Origin: Citrobacter sp. R56
Lineage (GTDB): Bacteria; Pseudomonadota; Gammaproteobacteria; Enterobacterales; Enterobacteriaceae
DNA: 64,000 bases
Direction of reading: 5' to 3'
NCBI RefSeq assembly: GCF_016811995.1
Contig: NZ_CP069159.1
Span: 1,612,001 to 1,676,000 of the forward strand
Every line of letters begins with the position of its first letter. The first letter of the stretch is position 1. Positions 22,994-31,491 of the stretch are shown here, in pieces. A program made the position numbers and the translations under genes. The notes below the pieces were generated by a model that searched no databases, was not told the DNA's origin, and saw only the letters and a list, made by a program, of their open reading frames with translations.

Positions 22994-23029
22994 CAGCCAG
23001 CAGCCGTCAGCGCGGGCTGTCGGCTGCCT

Positions 23030-23599
23030 TTATTGCACTTTTTGCCTGCTGCGCCGTTTCAGCCACCAGCGTGTCCCCACCACCAGTCCGACGATCAGCA
23101 CCAGCCAGACCCCATGTTTGATGTGCTGATCGAGATGGTGCAGCCAGGGTGCAATCACTTCGCCGCCGAGATAGCCCAGAGCCGTAAACAGCAGCGCCCA
23201 AATCAGCGCGCCCAGAATATTCAGCGGCAGAAAGATCTTTGGCGGTAGATGGCTGGCGCCAATCAGAAGCGGGCCGATGACGCGAAATCCGTACATGAAT
23301 CGTGTACCGATTACAAACAGGTAAGGGCGGCGTTGGATCATCTTTTGCGCGTAATGAATTTTGCTGCGGTGACGCGATAAGCGGCGCAGCAGTTTCCCAC
23401 CAAATCGACGCCCCACTAAATAAAGGACCTGATCGCCGATCATGCCGCCGAGCGCAACGGAGATGACGACCAACGGAAATTTGAGCAACCCCTGATGTGC
23501 GGCAACACCCCCTAACAGGGTGATGGTTTCGCCTTCGGCCAGACTGCCAATGACCAGCGCGGCATAGCCGTAATGCGCGATAAGACTGTTTATATCCAT
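23030..23599 (-). CDS. yohD: DedA-family inner-membrane protein YohD
   Basis: A 189-residue DedA/SNARE-associated membrane protein. It carries the family motifs GSLAEGETITLLGG, GDQVLYLVGRRFGGK and FVIGTRFMYGFRVIGPLLIG. DedA proteins are needed for membrane energetics and undecaprenyl-phosphate or lipid translocation; the role of this member is inferred from the family. The start MDINSLIAHYGYAAL matches E. coli. The K-12 neighbour yohF, an SDR oxidoreductase, is missing between yohD and mdtQ. Confidence 0.94.
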   Translation of the reverse strand: MDINSLIAHYGYAALVIGSLAEGETITLLGGVAAHQGLLKFPLVVISVALGGMIGDQVLYLVGRRFGGKLLRRLSRHRSKIHYAQKMIQRRPYLFVIGTRFMYGFRVIGPLLIGASHLPPKIFLPLNILGALIWALLFTALGYLGGEVIAPWLHHLDQHIKHGVWLVLIVGLVVGTRWWLKRRSRQKVQ

Positions 23600-23764
23600 A
23601 CGTCGGTATGACCTCCACAATCTTTAGCATACACCTTATGAATCTTTATGGCCGGAAAAGCGCCCGTTCAGCGGACCGGTATTTCGTGGGCTGTACATAA
23701 AATAATCGAAAGCTGAATTATACTTGAAGTGTTGAGGTCCGGAGCTGACAAGAAGGGGGGCGGT

Positions 23765-24352
23765 ATGAACCATGTCTGGGGGCTGTTTTCCCATCCCGAT
23801 CGTGAAATGCACGTGATCAAAAGTGAGAACGAAACCATTTCGCACCACTACACCCACCATGTCCTGATGATGGCGGCAATCCCGGTGATTTGCGCATTTA
23901 TTGGCACCACGCAAATTGGCTGGAATTTTGGCGATGGCAATGTGTTTCAGCTCTCTATGTTCACCGGTTTTGCACTGGCCATTGTTTTTTACGCGGTCAT
24001 GCTGGCAGGGGTGGCGGTAATGGGCCGGATCATCTGGTGGATGGCGCGAAACTATCCGCAACGTCCTTCTCTGGCGCACTGCATGGTCTTTGCCGGCTAT
24101 GTCGCTACGCCGCTTTTCCTGAGCGGTTTTGTCGCGCTATATCCGCTGGTATGGCTGTGTGCGCTGGTCGGTACCATCGCGTTGTTCTACACCGGTTATT
24201 TGTTGTACCTCGGTGTGCCGACATTCCTGAACATTAACAAAGAGGAAGGACTGAGCTTTTCCAGTTCGACGCTGGCTATCGGCGTGCTGGTGCTGGAGGT
24301 CCTGTTAGCTATCACGGTGATCCTGTGGGGCTACGGGTACCGGTTATTCTGA
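23765..24352 (+). CDS. yohC: Yip1-domain inner-membrane protein YohC
   Basis: A 195-residue membrane protein of the Yip1 superfamily with about five helices, same length as E. coli YohC. The start MNHVWGLFSHPDRE is chosen by that match and has GGGGGCGGT upstream; an in-frame ATG twelve codons earlier is open. Function is not established. It is divergent from yohD and ends before a hairpin. Confidence 0.93.
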   Translation: MNHVWGLFSHPDREMHVIKSENETISHHYTHHVLMMAAIPVICAFIGTTQIGWNFGDGNVFQLSMFTGFALAIVFYAVMLAGVAVMGRIIWWMARNYPQRPSLAHCMVFAGYVATPLFLSGFVALYPLVWLCALVGTIALFYTGYLLYLGVPTFLNINKEEGLSFSSSTLAIGVLVLEVLLAITVILWGYGYRLF

Positions 24353-24369
24353 TTTAATCTTCTTCAATG

Positions 24370-24397
24370 GCGTTGCTGGCGTAAAAGTCAGCAACGC
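24370..24397 (+). terminator. Hairpin downstream of yohC
   Basis: GCGTTGCTG and CAGCAACGC form a nine-base-pair stem with a ten-base loop. There is no strong T-run after it, so termination is only probable. Confidence 0.55.
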
Positions 24398-24528
24398 AGC
24401 ATTTGTTGACGATTCTTCTGTGGCGGCAAACCTGCCCGATCGCTATGATGCCTGAGCTAGCTTGAGTTTATACTTAACTCCGGCGGTGCGCGTTGTGACG
24501 TGCGTGAACCATTATCAGAAATCTCATC

Positions 24529-25476
24529 ATGCTGAAATTCCGAGTTTCAATACTAAGCCTTGCCCTGATGCTGGCTGTCCCTTTTGCGCCGCAGGCTGTG
24601 GCGAAAACGGCGGCTACCGCAACCGCGTCTCAACCTGAGATTGCGTCTGGTAGCGCGATGATTGTTGATTTAAATACCAACAAAGTGATCTATTCGAACC
24701 ATCCTGACCTTGTGCGTCCGATTGCGTCGATCACCAAATTAATGACGGCGATGGTGGTGCTTGATGCACAACTGCCGCTGAACGAAAAACTGAAAGTGGA
24801 TATCAGCCAGACGCCAGAAATGAAAGGGATATACTCCCGCGTGCGTCTGAACAGTGAAATTAGCCGTAAAGATATGCTGCTGCTGGCGTTGATGTCCTCG
24901 GAAAACCGCGCGGCGGCAAGCCTCGCACACCATTATCCGGGCGGCTACAACGCGTTTATCAAAGCGATGAATGCCAAAGCCAAAGCGTTAGGCATGACCC
25001 ATACGCGGTTTGTGGAACCGACGGGGTTGTCCATTCATAACGTCTCGACGGCCCGCGACTTAACAAAGCTGCTGATTGCCAGCAAACAGTATCCGCTGCT
25101 GGGTCAGTTGAGCACGACCCGCGAAGACATGGCCACGTTTGCCAACCCGGCCTACACGCTGCCATTCCGCAACACGAACCATCTGGTGTATCGCGATAAC
25201 TGGAATATTCAGTTGACCAAAACAGGCTTCACCAACGCGGCGGGTCACTGCCTGGTGATGCGCACCACCATTAAGAACAAACCGGTGGCGTTGGTGGTGA
25301 TGGATGCGTTCGGCAAATATACCCACTTTGCCGATGCCAGCCGTTTACGTACGTGGATTGAAACCGGCAAAGTCATGCCGGTTCCGCCAGCGGCGCTGAG
25401 TTATAAGAAGCAAAAAGCCGCACAGATGGCCGCAGCAGGTGCCAATAAGAGCGAGCAAACGGCACAGAACGATTAA
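24529..25476 (+). CDS. pbpG: D-alanyl-D-alanine endopeptidase (PBP7)
   Basis: A 315-residue periplasmic penicillin-binding protein that cleaves peptidoglycan cross-links. It has a signal peptide (to about residue 25), the SxxK motif in [14 protein letters not shown], an SEN box in [11 protein letters not shown] and the KTG box in [12 protein letters not shown]. coli PbpG is 310 residues. A C-terminal Ala/Gln-rich tail ends the protein. It converges with dld. Confidence 0.96.
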   Translation: MLKFRVSILSLALMLAVPFAPQAVAKTAATATASQPEIASGSAMIVDLNTNKVIYSNHPDLVRPIASITKLMTAMVVLDAQLPLNEKLKVDISQTPEMKGIYSRVRLNSEISRKDMLLLALMSSENRAAASLAHHYPGGYNAFIKAMNAKAKALGMTHTRFVEPTGLSIHNVSTARDLTKLLIASKQYPLLGQLSTTREDMATFANPAYTLPFRNTNHLVYRDNWNIQLTKTGFTNAAGHCLVMRTTIKNKPVALVVMDAFGKYTHFADASRLRTWIETGKVMPVPPAALSYKKQKAAQMAAAGANKSEQTAQND

Positions 25477-25489
25477 TGTGTTTCAGTAT

Positions 25490-25513
25490 GCCCGAGAGCG
25501 CTACGCTCTCGGG
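25490..25513. terminator. Hairpin between convergent pbpG and dld
   Basis: GCCCGAGAGCG and CGCTCTCGGGC form a perfect 11-base-pair stem with loop CTA. No T-run follows on either side. Confidence 0.6.
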
Positions 25514-25521
25514 CAATCACT

Positions 25522-27228
25522 TCACTTCCAGAACTTCTGCTTACTTGTCTTACCGATACCTGGATTCATGCTATTCGTTGGGTCGTTTTCACGATAAAAA
25601 CGCGTGAGCGTTTCTGGCGCCTTATACAGATGCCCTACGTTATGTTCCGCCGGGTATTGCGCCCCGCGCTGCTGGAGCAGTTCCAGCATCTGCTCTTTTA
25701 ACGCATGCGCATCGACGCCTTTCTTCACGATGTAATCCTGGTGGAAGACGTAGCACATAAAATGGCCGTAATAGAGTTTATGCACCAGTTGATCGCTGAT
25801 TTCGGGCGGCAGGTGTTCATACCATTCGGTGTCGTTGCGGCGCAGGGCAATGTCGAGCGCCAGAATATCCTCAACCTCATCAGCATGAACTGCCTGATAA
25901 CGAATGGCCGCGCCTGCCGCCGCAAAACGGTGCAGGAACGCCTTACTGCCTTCTTCCGGCGTGCAGGCGAAAAAGTCACCCTCGGCGGTTTTGAAGAACT
26001 CCGTCAACCAGCTTTGCGCTTCCGCTACGCCGTCTCCTGCCATTTTTAACAACAGGTGATGTTCGTATTTATCGCGCCAGCTTTTCATCCGTGGCGGCAG
26101 GTGGCTCGGGAACAGATGGCCGAACTTCTGCATTGCGCGGTCGGTAAAGTGCGGACGGAAAAATTTTACGTTTTCCAGCATCGCATCGGTACGGCCTTTC
26201 AGCGTGAAGAAGAACGGCATTTTGTCGGTGCCGAGCTTATCGATCATCAGGAACGTATCTTTGCCGTACTTTTCCGCGATGTCATAGATGTCGCGATGCA
26301 TATATTCGCCCGCAACTGGCAGGTTCTCAAACGTCGCCAGGATATGGCGGCGGATCTCCGTCAATACGTCCGGCTGGTTGGTGCCGATGTAGAAGACCTG
26401 CTGATTTTTTTCCGCCGGGAAGGTGTCCAGACGTACGGCGAATACGGCCAGTTTGCCTGCGCAACCGGAGGATTCATATAGGCGGTCCGGGTCGGCGTTG
26501 TAGCGTGCGGGGGTGTCGGCTTCAATATCGCGCACGCGGGTGACGTAATCGTGGTCGTGTGCGTGGCGACCATCATGGCGAACGTCTTCATCTTTGACGC
26601 GTTCGTCATCCAGTTTGCTGAGGATCTGCTCCGGCGTCTCGCCCAGGTCGATACCCAGATGGTTAACGAGTTGCAATTTACCCTGTTCATCAATGCGCGC
26701 GAACAGTGACATCTCGGTGTAGGCCGGGCCACGTTGCACCAGCGATCCCCCCGAGTTATTACAGATACCGCCGATGACGGAAGCGCCAATGCAGGAGGAG
26801 CCAATCACCGAGTGCGGTTCGCGACCAAAGGGCTTAAGCGCTTTTTCCAGCGAGTAGAGGGTGGTACCAGGATACGCCAGCACCTGTTCGCCTTTGTCCA
26901 GCAGATGAAGTTTGTCGAGGCGCAGGGTGCTGATAATGACAATGTCCCGGTCGTAGTCATTGCCGCTGGGCGTGGAGCCTTCGGTCAGCCCGGTATTGGC
27001 GGCCTGCATCAGAATAATTTTATCGGCGTTGACGCAGGCATTGAGCACGCGCCACAGTTCCATCAGCGAGCCAGGGAAGACCACGGCCAGCGCGTCGCCG
27101 TGTCCGGAACGAAAGCCCTTGCGATAGCGGGCGGTTTTAGCCGGGTCAGTGAGCAGGTGTGAATGACCCACCAGGCGGGCGAGCTCATGAATAAGATCGT
27201 TATTATCGGTTGTTGTAATGGAAGACAT
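25522..27228 (-). CDS. dld: Quinone-dependent D-lactate dehydrogenase
   Basis: A 568-residue FAD enzyme that oxidises D-lactate to pyruvate and passes electrons to the quinone pool at the inner membrane. The N-terminal PCMH-type FAD domain holds QAANTGLTEGSTP and GSSCIGASVIGGICNNSGG; the C-terminal membrane-binding domain includes PAEHNVGHLYKAP. The start MSSITTTDNND matches E. coli Dld (571 residues) and follows AAGGAGTGG; a start 39 codons earlier is in frame but would place an unrelated tail. It is divergent from bglX. Confidence 0.97.
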   Translation of the reverse strand: MSSITTTDNNDLIHELARLVGHSHLLTDPAKTARYRKGFRSGHGDALAVVFPGSLMELWRVLNACVNADKIILMQAANTGLTEGSTPSGNDYDRDIVIISTLRLDKLHLLDKGEQVLAYPGTTLYSLEKALKPFGREPHSVIGSSCIGASVIGGICNNSGGSLVQRGPAYTEMSLFARIDEQGKLQLVNHLGIDLGETPEQILSKLDDERVKDEDVRHDGRHAHDHDYVTRVRDIEADTPARYNADPDRLYESSGCAGKLAVFAVRLDTFPAEKNQQVFYIGTNQPDVLTEIRRHILATFENLPVAGEYMHRDIYDIAEKYGKDTFLMIDKLGTDKMPFFFTLKGRTDAMLENVKFFRPHFTDRAMQKFGHLFPSHLPPRMKSWRDKYEHHLLLKMAGDGVAEAQSWLTEFFKTAEGDFFACTPEEGSKAFLHRFAAAGAAIRYQAVHADEVEDILALDIALRRNDTEWYEHLPPEISDQLVHKLYYGHFMCYVFHQDYIVKKGVDAHALKEQMLELLQQRGAQYPAEHNVGHLYKAPETLTRFYRENDPTNSMNPGIGKTSKQKFWK

Positions 27229-27423
27229 TTTCCACTCCTTGTGGTGGGACAAAATATCGGTGTTAAGCATAGCGCTTTGTATGACGATTTCATTCATGAA
27301 TGTTTCGAAAAAATCAGAGAATAACCTTAGCTTTCTTTTTCTCACCCGTTTAGGCTTATGGCAAACTACGGTTTTTGCTATATTTTCGCCGCCTCTGCGG
27401 GCTAAAAATAAGAGAGAAACAAC

Positions 27424-29721
27424 ATGAAATGGCTATGTTCTGTAGGTGTCGCGGTGAGTCTGGCCATGCAGCCAGCCTTGGCGGAGTCGCTGTTTGGCAA
27501 TCATCCCTTAACACCTGAAGCGCGGGACGCGTTTGTCACTGATTTGCTCACGAAAATGACCGTTGATGAAAAGATTGGTCAGCTGCGTTTGATAAGCGTG
27601 GGTCCGGACAATCCAAAAGAAGCCATCCGTGACATGATCAAAGACGGGCAGGTGGGGGCGATTTTTAATACCGTCACCCGCCAGGATATCCGCAAAATGC
27701 AGGATCAGGTCATGGAACTCAGCCGCCTGAAAATTCCTCTGTTCTTTGCCTATGACGTGTTGCACGGCCAGCGTACTGTTTTCCCTATCAGCCTCGGTCT
27801 GGCATCTTCCTTTAACCTGGATGCGGTCAACACCGTGGGACGCGTTTCGGCCTATGAAGCGGCGGATGATGGTCTGAATATGACCTGGGCGCCGATGGTG
27901 GATGTTTCGCGCGACCCGCGTTGGGGCCGAGCTTCCGAAGGGTTTGGCGAAGATACTTACCTGACCGAAACGATGGGTAAAACCATGGTTGAAGCGATGC
28001 AGGGCAAAAGCCCGGCGGATCGCTACTCGGTGATGACCAGCGTGAAACACTTCGCCGCTTACGGTGCGGTTGAAGGCGGTAAAGAGTACAACACGGTGGA
28101 TATGAGTCCGCAGCGCCTGTTCAACGATTATATGCCGCCGTACAAAGCCGGGCTGGATGCGGGAAGCGGCGCGGTGATGGTGGGGCTTAACTCATTAAAT
28201 GGCACCCCGGCGACCTCCGATGCCTGGCTGCTGAAAGAGGTATTGCGCGATAAGTGGGGCTTTAAAGGCATCACCGTTTCCGATCACGGGGCAATCAAAG
28301 AGCTGATTAAGCACGGTACCGCCGCCGATCCTGAAGATGCTGTGCGTGTGGCGATCACGTCCGGTATCAACATGAGCATGAGTGATGAGTATTACAGCAA
28401 ATACCTTCCGGGGTTGATTAAGTCGGGCAAAGTGACAATGGCGGAGCTGGACGATGCCGCGCGTCACGTCCTCAACGTTAAGTATGATATGGGGTTGTTT
28501 AACGATCCCTACAGCCACCTGGGGGCGAAAGAGACAGACCCGCAGGACACCAACGCTGAAAGCCGTCTGCACCGTAAAGAAGCGCGTGACGTTGCCCGCG
28601 AGAGTCTGGTGTTGCTGAAAAACCGTCTCGAAACGCTGCCGCTGAAAAAATCCGGCACCATTGCCGTGGTCGGGCCGTTGGCCGACAGCAAACGTGATGT
28701 GATGGGCAGTTGGTCCGCCGCAGGCGTTGCCGATCAGTCCGTGACGGTGCTGACGGGCATTCAAAATGTGTTGGGCAATAAAGGAAAAGTGGTGTACGCC
28801 AAAGGGGCGAACATTACCAACGATAAAGGCATTGTTGATTTCCTCAATCTGTACGAAGAGGCGGTGAAGGTCGACCCACGCTCACCGCAGACGATGATTG
28901 ATGAAGCGGTGGCCGCCGCGAAGCAATCGGACGTCGTGGTCGCCGTGGTCGGGGAAGCCCAGGGGATGGCTCACGAAGCTTCCAGCCGTACCGATATCGA
29001 TATTCCGCAAAGCCAGCGTGATTTAATCACTGCGCTGAAGGCGACGGGTAAACCGCTGGTGCTGGTGTTGATGAATGGGCGTCCGTTGCAGCTTGTGAAA
29101 GAAGACCAGCAGGCCGATGCGATTCTGGAGACCTGGTTCGCCGGTACGGAAGGCGGCAACGCCATCGCCGATGTGCTGTTTGGCGACTATAACCCCTCCG
29201 GTAAGTTACCGATGTCCTTCCCGCGCTCTGTCGGGCAGATTCCGGTTTACTACAGCCACCTGAACACCGGTCGCCCGTATAACGCTGACAAGCCGAACAA
29301 GTACACCTCGCGTTATTTTGATGAGGCGAACGGTCCGCTGTATCCGTTTGGCTATGGGTTGAGTTACACCACATTTACGCTGTCGGAGGTGAAACTCTCC
29401 TCCCCGACGATGAAACGTGATGGCTCAGTCACCGCCAGCGTGCAGGTCACCAATACCGGCAAGCGTGAAGGCGCGACGGTCATTCAGATGTATCTGCGGG
29501 ATGTGACGGCGTCCCTGAGTCGCCCGGTGAAACAGCTGAAAGGGTTTGAGAAAATCACGCTGAAACCGGGTGAAACGCAGACCGTCAGTTTCCCGATTGA
29601 CATCGACGCGCTGAAGTTCTGGAACCAAAGCATGAAGTATGATGCTGAACCCGGTAAGTTTAACGTCTTCATCGGCATGGATTCCGCCAGGGTAAAACAA
29701 GGCGAGTTTGAACTGCTGTAA
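27424..29721 (+). CDS. bglX: Periplasmic beta-glucosidase
   Basis: A 765-residue GH3 beta-glucosidase. A signal peptide ends near residue 20 (QPALA), followed by the GH3 barrel with the nucleophile in TVSDHGAIKEL, the alpha/beta sandwich domain and a C-terminal fibronectin-III-like domain (VTNTGKREGATVIQMYLRD). It hydrolyses beta-linked glucose disaccharides in the periplasm. Length equals E. coli BglX. A strong terminator separates it from the following GH28 unit. Confidence 0.97.
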   Translation: MKWLCSVGVAVSLAMQPALAESLFGNHPLTPEARDAFVTDLLTKMTVDEKIGQLRLISVGPDNPKEAIRDMIKDGQVGAIFNTVTRQDIRKMQDQVMELSRLKIPLFFAYDVLHGQRTVFPISLGLASSFNLDAVNTVGRVSAYEAADDGLNMTWAPMVDVSRDPRWGRASEGFGEDTYLTETMGKTMVEAMQGKSPADRYSVMTSVKHFAAYGAVEGGKEYNTVDMSPQRLFNDYMPPYKAGLDAGSGAVMVGLNSLNGTPATSDAWLLKEVLRDKWGFKGITVSDHGAIKELIKHGTAADPEDAVRVAITSGINMSMSDEYYSKYLPGLIKSGKVTMAELDDAARHVLNVKYDMGLFNDPYSHLGAKETDPQDTNAESRLHRKEARDVARESLVLLKNRLETLPLKKSGTIAVVGPLADSKRDVMGSWSAAGVADQSVTVLTGIQNVLGNKGKVVYAKGANITNDKGIVDFLNLYEEAVKVDPRSPQTMIDEAVAAAKQSDVVVAVVGEAQGMAHEASSRTDIDIPQSQRDLITALKATGKPLVLVLMNGRPLQLVKEDQQADAILETWFAGTEGGNAIADVLFGDYNPSGKLPMSFPRSVGQIPVYYSHLNTGRPYNADKPNKYTSRYFDEANGPLYPFGYGLSYTTFTLSEVKLSSPTMKRDGSVTASVQVTNTGKREGATVIQMYLRDVTASLSRPVKQLKGFEKITLKPGETQTVSFPIDIDALKFWNQSMKYDAEPGKFNVFIGMDSARVKQGEFELL

Positions 29722-29730
29722 CCTGTAAAC

Positions 29731-29757
29731 AAAAAGGCTGGGAAACCAGCCTTTTTT
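29731..29757 (+). terminator. Terminator of bglX
   Basis: AAAAAGGCTGG and CCAGCCTTTTT form a perfect stem with a GAAA tetraloop, followed by more T's. Confidence 0.92.
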
Positions 29758-30084
29758 TCTTTGCATTGAACATTTTCTTGTTTGCAATAGCGATTCTTTT
29801 GATTTTTATGGAATTGTGATGGCCGTCGATATTTATTGCGTATGAGGAAGAATGACCTCTACATGCGATCCCCTGCTCCCTTCATTTAAGTTAAAACTGT
29901 GCGTTAGATCACCTCTCAGGTGAAGTTGCTGTCGCGTTTTGTGCGCGTGTTCAAATTTTTATTGCCTCCACCTACCCAGACGTGAAGCGTTTCACTGTTA
30001 CGTCAAAAAGCCGGTTTTCGTCGCGGGCGAGAGAGAGAAAAACTTCGTTAAATGCCGTCCAATACACTTGTGACAGGTAGGACT
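29758..30084 (+). promoter_or_regulatory. Leader and promoter region of the GH28 unit
   Basis: No gene is visible here. Two candidate regulatory elements are present: a CRP-like TGTGCGTTAGATCACC at 29898-29913 and a near-perfect dyad GTGAAGCGTTTCAC at 29982-29995 with the central CG typical of LacI-family operators. No LacI-family gene lies beside the unit, so a distant regulator would be needed. Confidence 0.5.
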
Positions 30085-31449
30085 ATGAAGCTCTCTTTAG
30101 AAAATAGCTCGCTTGATAAAACCGGTAATACGGTGGTCACCACGCAGCTTCAGCAAATGATTGACGAGATTGATAGGGCGGGCGGCGGTACGCTTACTCT
30201 CACGCCTGGAATTTATCGCACCGGTACGCTGGTACTTCCTTCGAATTTTACGCTGCATCTCGAGGCTGGAGCGAGCCTGCTTGCAAGTGCCGATGCTGAG
30301 GATTATCAGACGGTAGAAACGGTCACGATGGCTGAGTTGTCGCGCATGGCGCTGATTTATGCCCGTGGCCAACACCACATTACGCTCAGTGGCGAAGGTC
30401 GCATTGACGGCGAGGCCGCCAACTGGTTTGCCGCACAGCCGGACTCGCAAGGCTATCGACTGCCGAAGAACCAACGCCCACGTCTGCTGGTGCTGGAAGG
30501 CTGTGAACAAATCCGCATTCGCGATATCACGTTGTATGACGCCCCGATGTGGACTGCGCATCTGGTGAGTTGCAACCACGTCTATATTCGCAATCTGACG
30601 ATTGATAACGATCTGACGCTGCCTAACACCGACGCGCTGGATATCGACAGTTGCCAGCACGTGCATATCAGCGACAGCTACTTCAGCGCGGCAGATGACG
30701 GTATTTGCCTGAAGACCACCAACAAGCCCGCCTCGCTGCAACAGCCTATTCGCAACGTTGTGGTGAATAACTGCATCGTGCGTTCGAAAAGCTGCGCCAT
30801 CAAGATTGGCACCGAAACGTTCGCCGATATCGAAAATATCACCCTGTCCAACTGCACCATTTTTGAGTCTAACCGCGGGATTGGCCTGGTGTCGCGTGAC
30901 GGCGGACGTTTTCAGCAGATGGTGTTCAGCAACATTCTTTTTGACTGCTGTCATGCTCACCCTTGCCATTGGGGTAAAGCCGATCCGGTCTACATTTCTG
31001 TGCGCCATCGCGCGCCTGACATTACGCCTGGCATTGTTTCAAACATCACGTTCAGCAACCTGGCCGGGACTGCGGAAGGGGCGATTAACCTGCACAGCGA
31101 AACGGCAGGCATGATCCGCGATGTCATGTTCAATGGGGTCAGTATCGAACAACGGGTCAGCACGTCTGAAGAACAGGGGTTCTACGACATTCGCCCGCCG
31201 TGCAATCCAGAACGCCCAACGGGTATGGGACTGGACAATGCGTACAACGTTAACCCGCAGACCGGTCGCGCCCATGGCGTCGAAGCCTTCCCCGGCGGAT
31301 TACCTGTGTTTTACGCCAACGGCGTCACGGGATTGCGGTTATCGGGCATCACTGTTCGCCGCCCTGAAACGCTGCCTGCTCACTGGCATACACAACCCAT
31401 CGTATTGCTCAACGTTCAGGACTGCCTGACGGATTCTCCCTCTGTATGA
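30085..31449 (+). CDS. Cytoplasmic glycoside hydrolase family 28 protein
   Basis: A 454-residue right-handed beta-helix protein of family GH28 (polygalacturonases and relatives). NTD at residues 181-183 and DD at 204-205 supply the catalytic aspartates. The third GH28 signature, usually GHG, is replaced by SCAIKIGTE near 236-244, and no clear RIK motif is seen, so the cleaved linkage may differ from that of classical polygalacturonases. There is no signal peptide, implying action on imported oligosaccharides. The ATG at 30085 is preceded by AGGTAGGA; an ATG at 30052 is possible but poorly supported. GH28-transporter order suggests one operon with the next gene, 42 bases away. Confidence 0.85.
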   Translation: MKLSLENSSLDKTGNTVVTTQLQQMIDEIDRAGGGTLTLTPGIYRTGTLVLPSNFTLHLEAGASLLASADAEDYQTVETVTMAELSRMALIYARGQHHITLSGEGRIDGEAANWFAAQPDSQGYRLPKNQRPRLLVLEGCEQIRIRDITLYDAPMWTAHLVSCNHVYIRNLTIDNDLTLPNTDALDIDSCQHVHISDSYFSAADDGICLKTTNKPASLQQPIRNVVVNNCIVRSKSCAIKIGTETFADIENITLSNCTIFESNRGIGLVSRDGGRFQQMVFSNILFDCCHAHPCHWGKADPVYISVRHRAPDITPGIVSNITFSNLAGTAEGAINLHSETAGMIRDVMFNGVSIEQRVSTSEEQGFYDIRPPCNPERPTGMGLDNAYNVNPQTGRAHGVEAFPGGLPVFYANGVTGLRLSGITVRRPETLPAHWHTQPIVLLNVQDCLTDSPSV

Positions 31450-31491
31450 GGGAAATGCTTTGTATGCCTTCTCAGTGACCGGGGATAGAAA

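Noticed and set aside
30097-31008. A 303-codon open frame antisense to the GH28 gene
   Set aside because: No family resemblance and no ribosome-binding site; the sense strand encodes a clear beta-helix enzyme.
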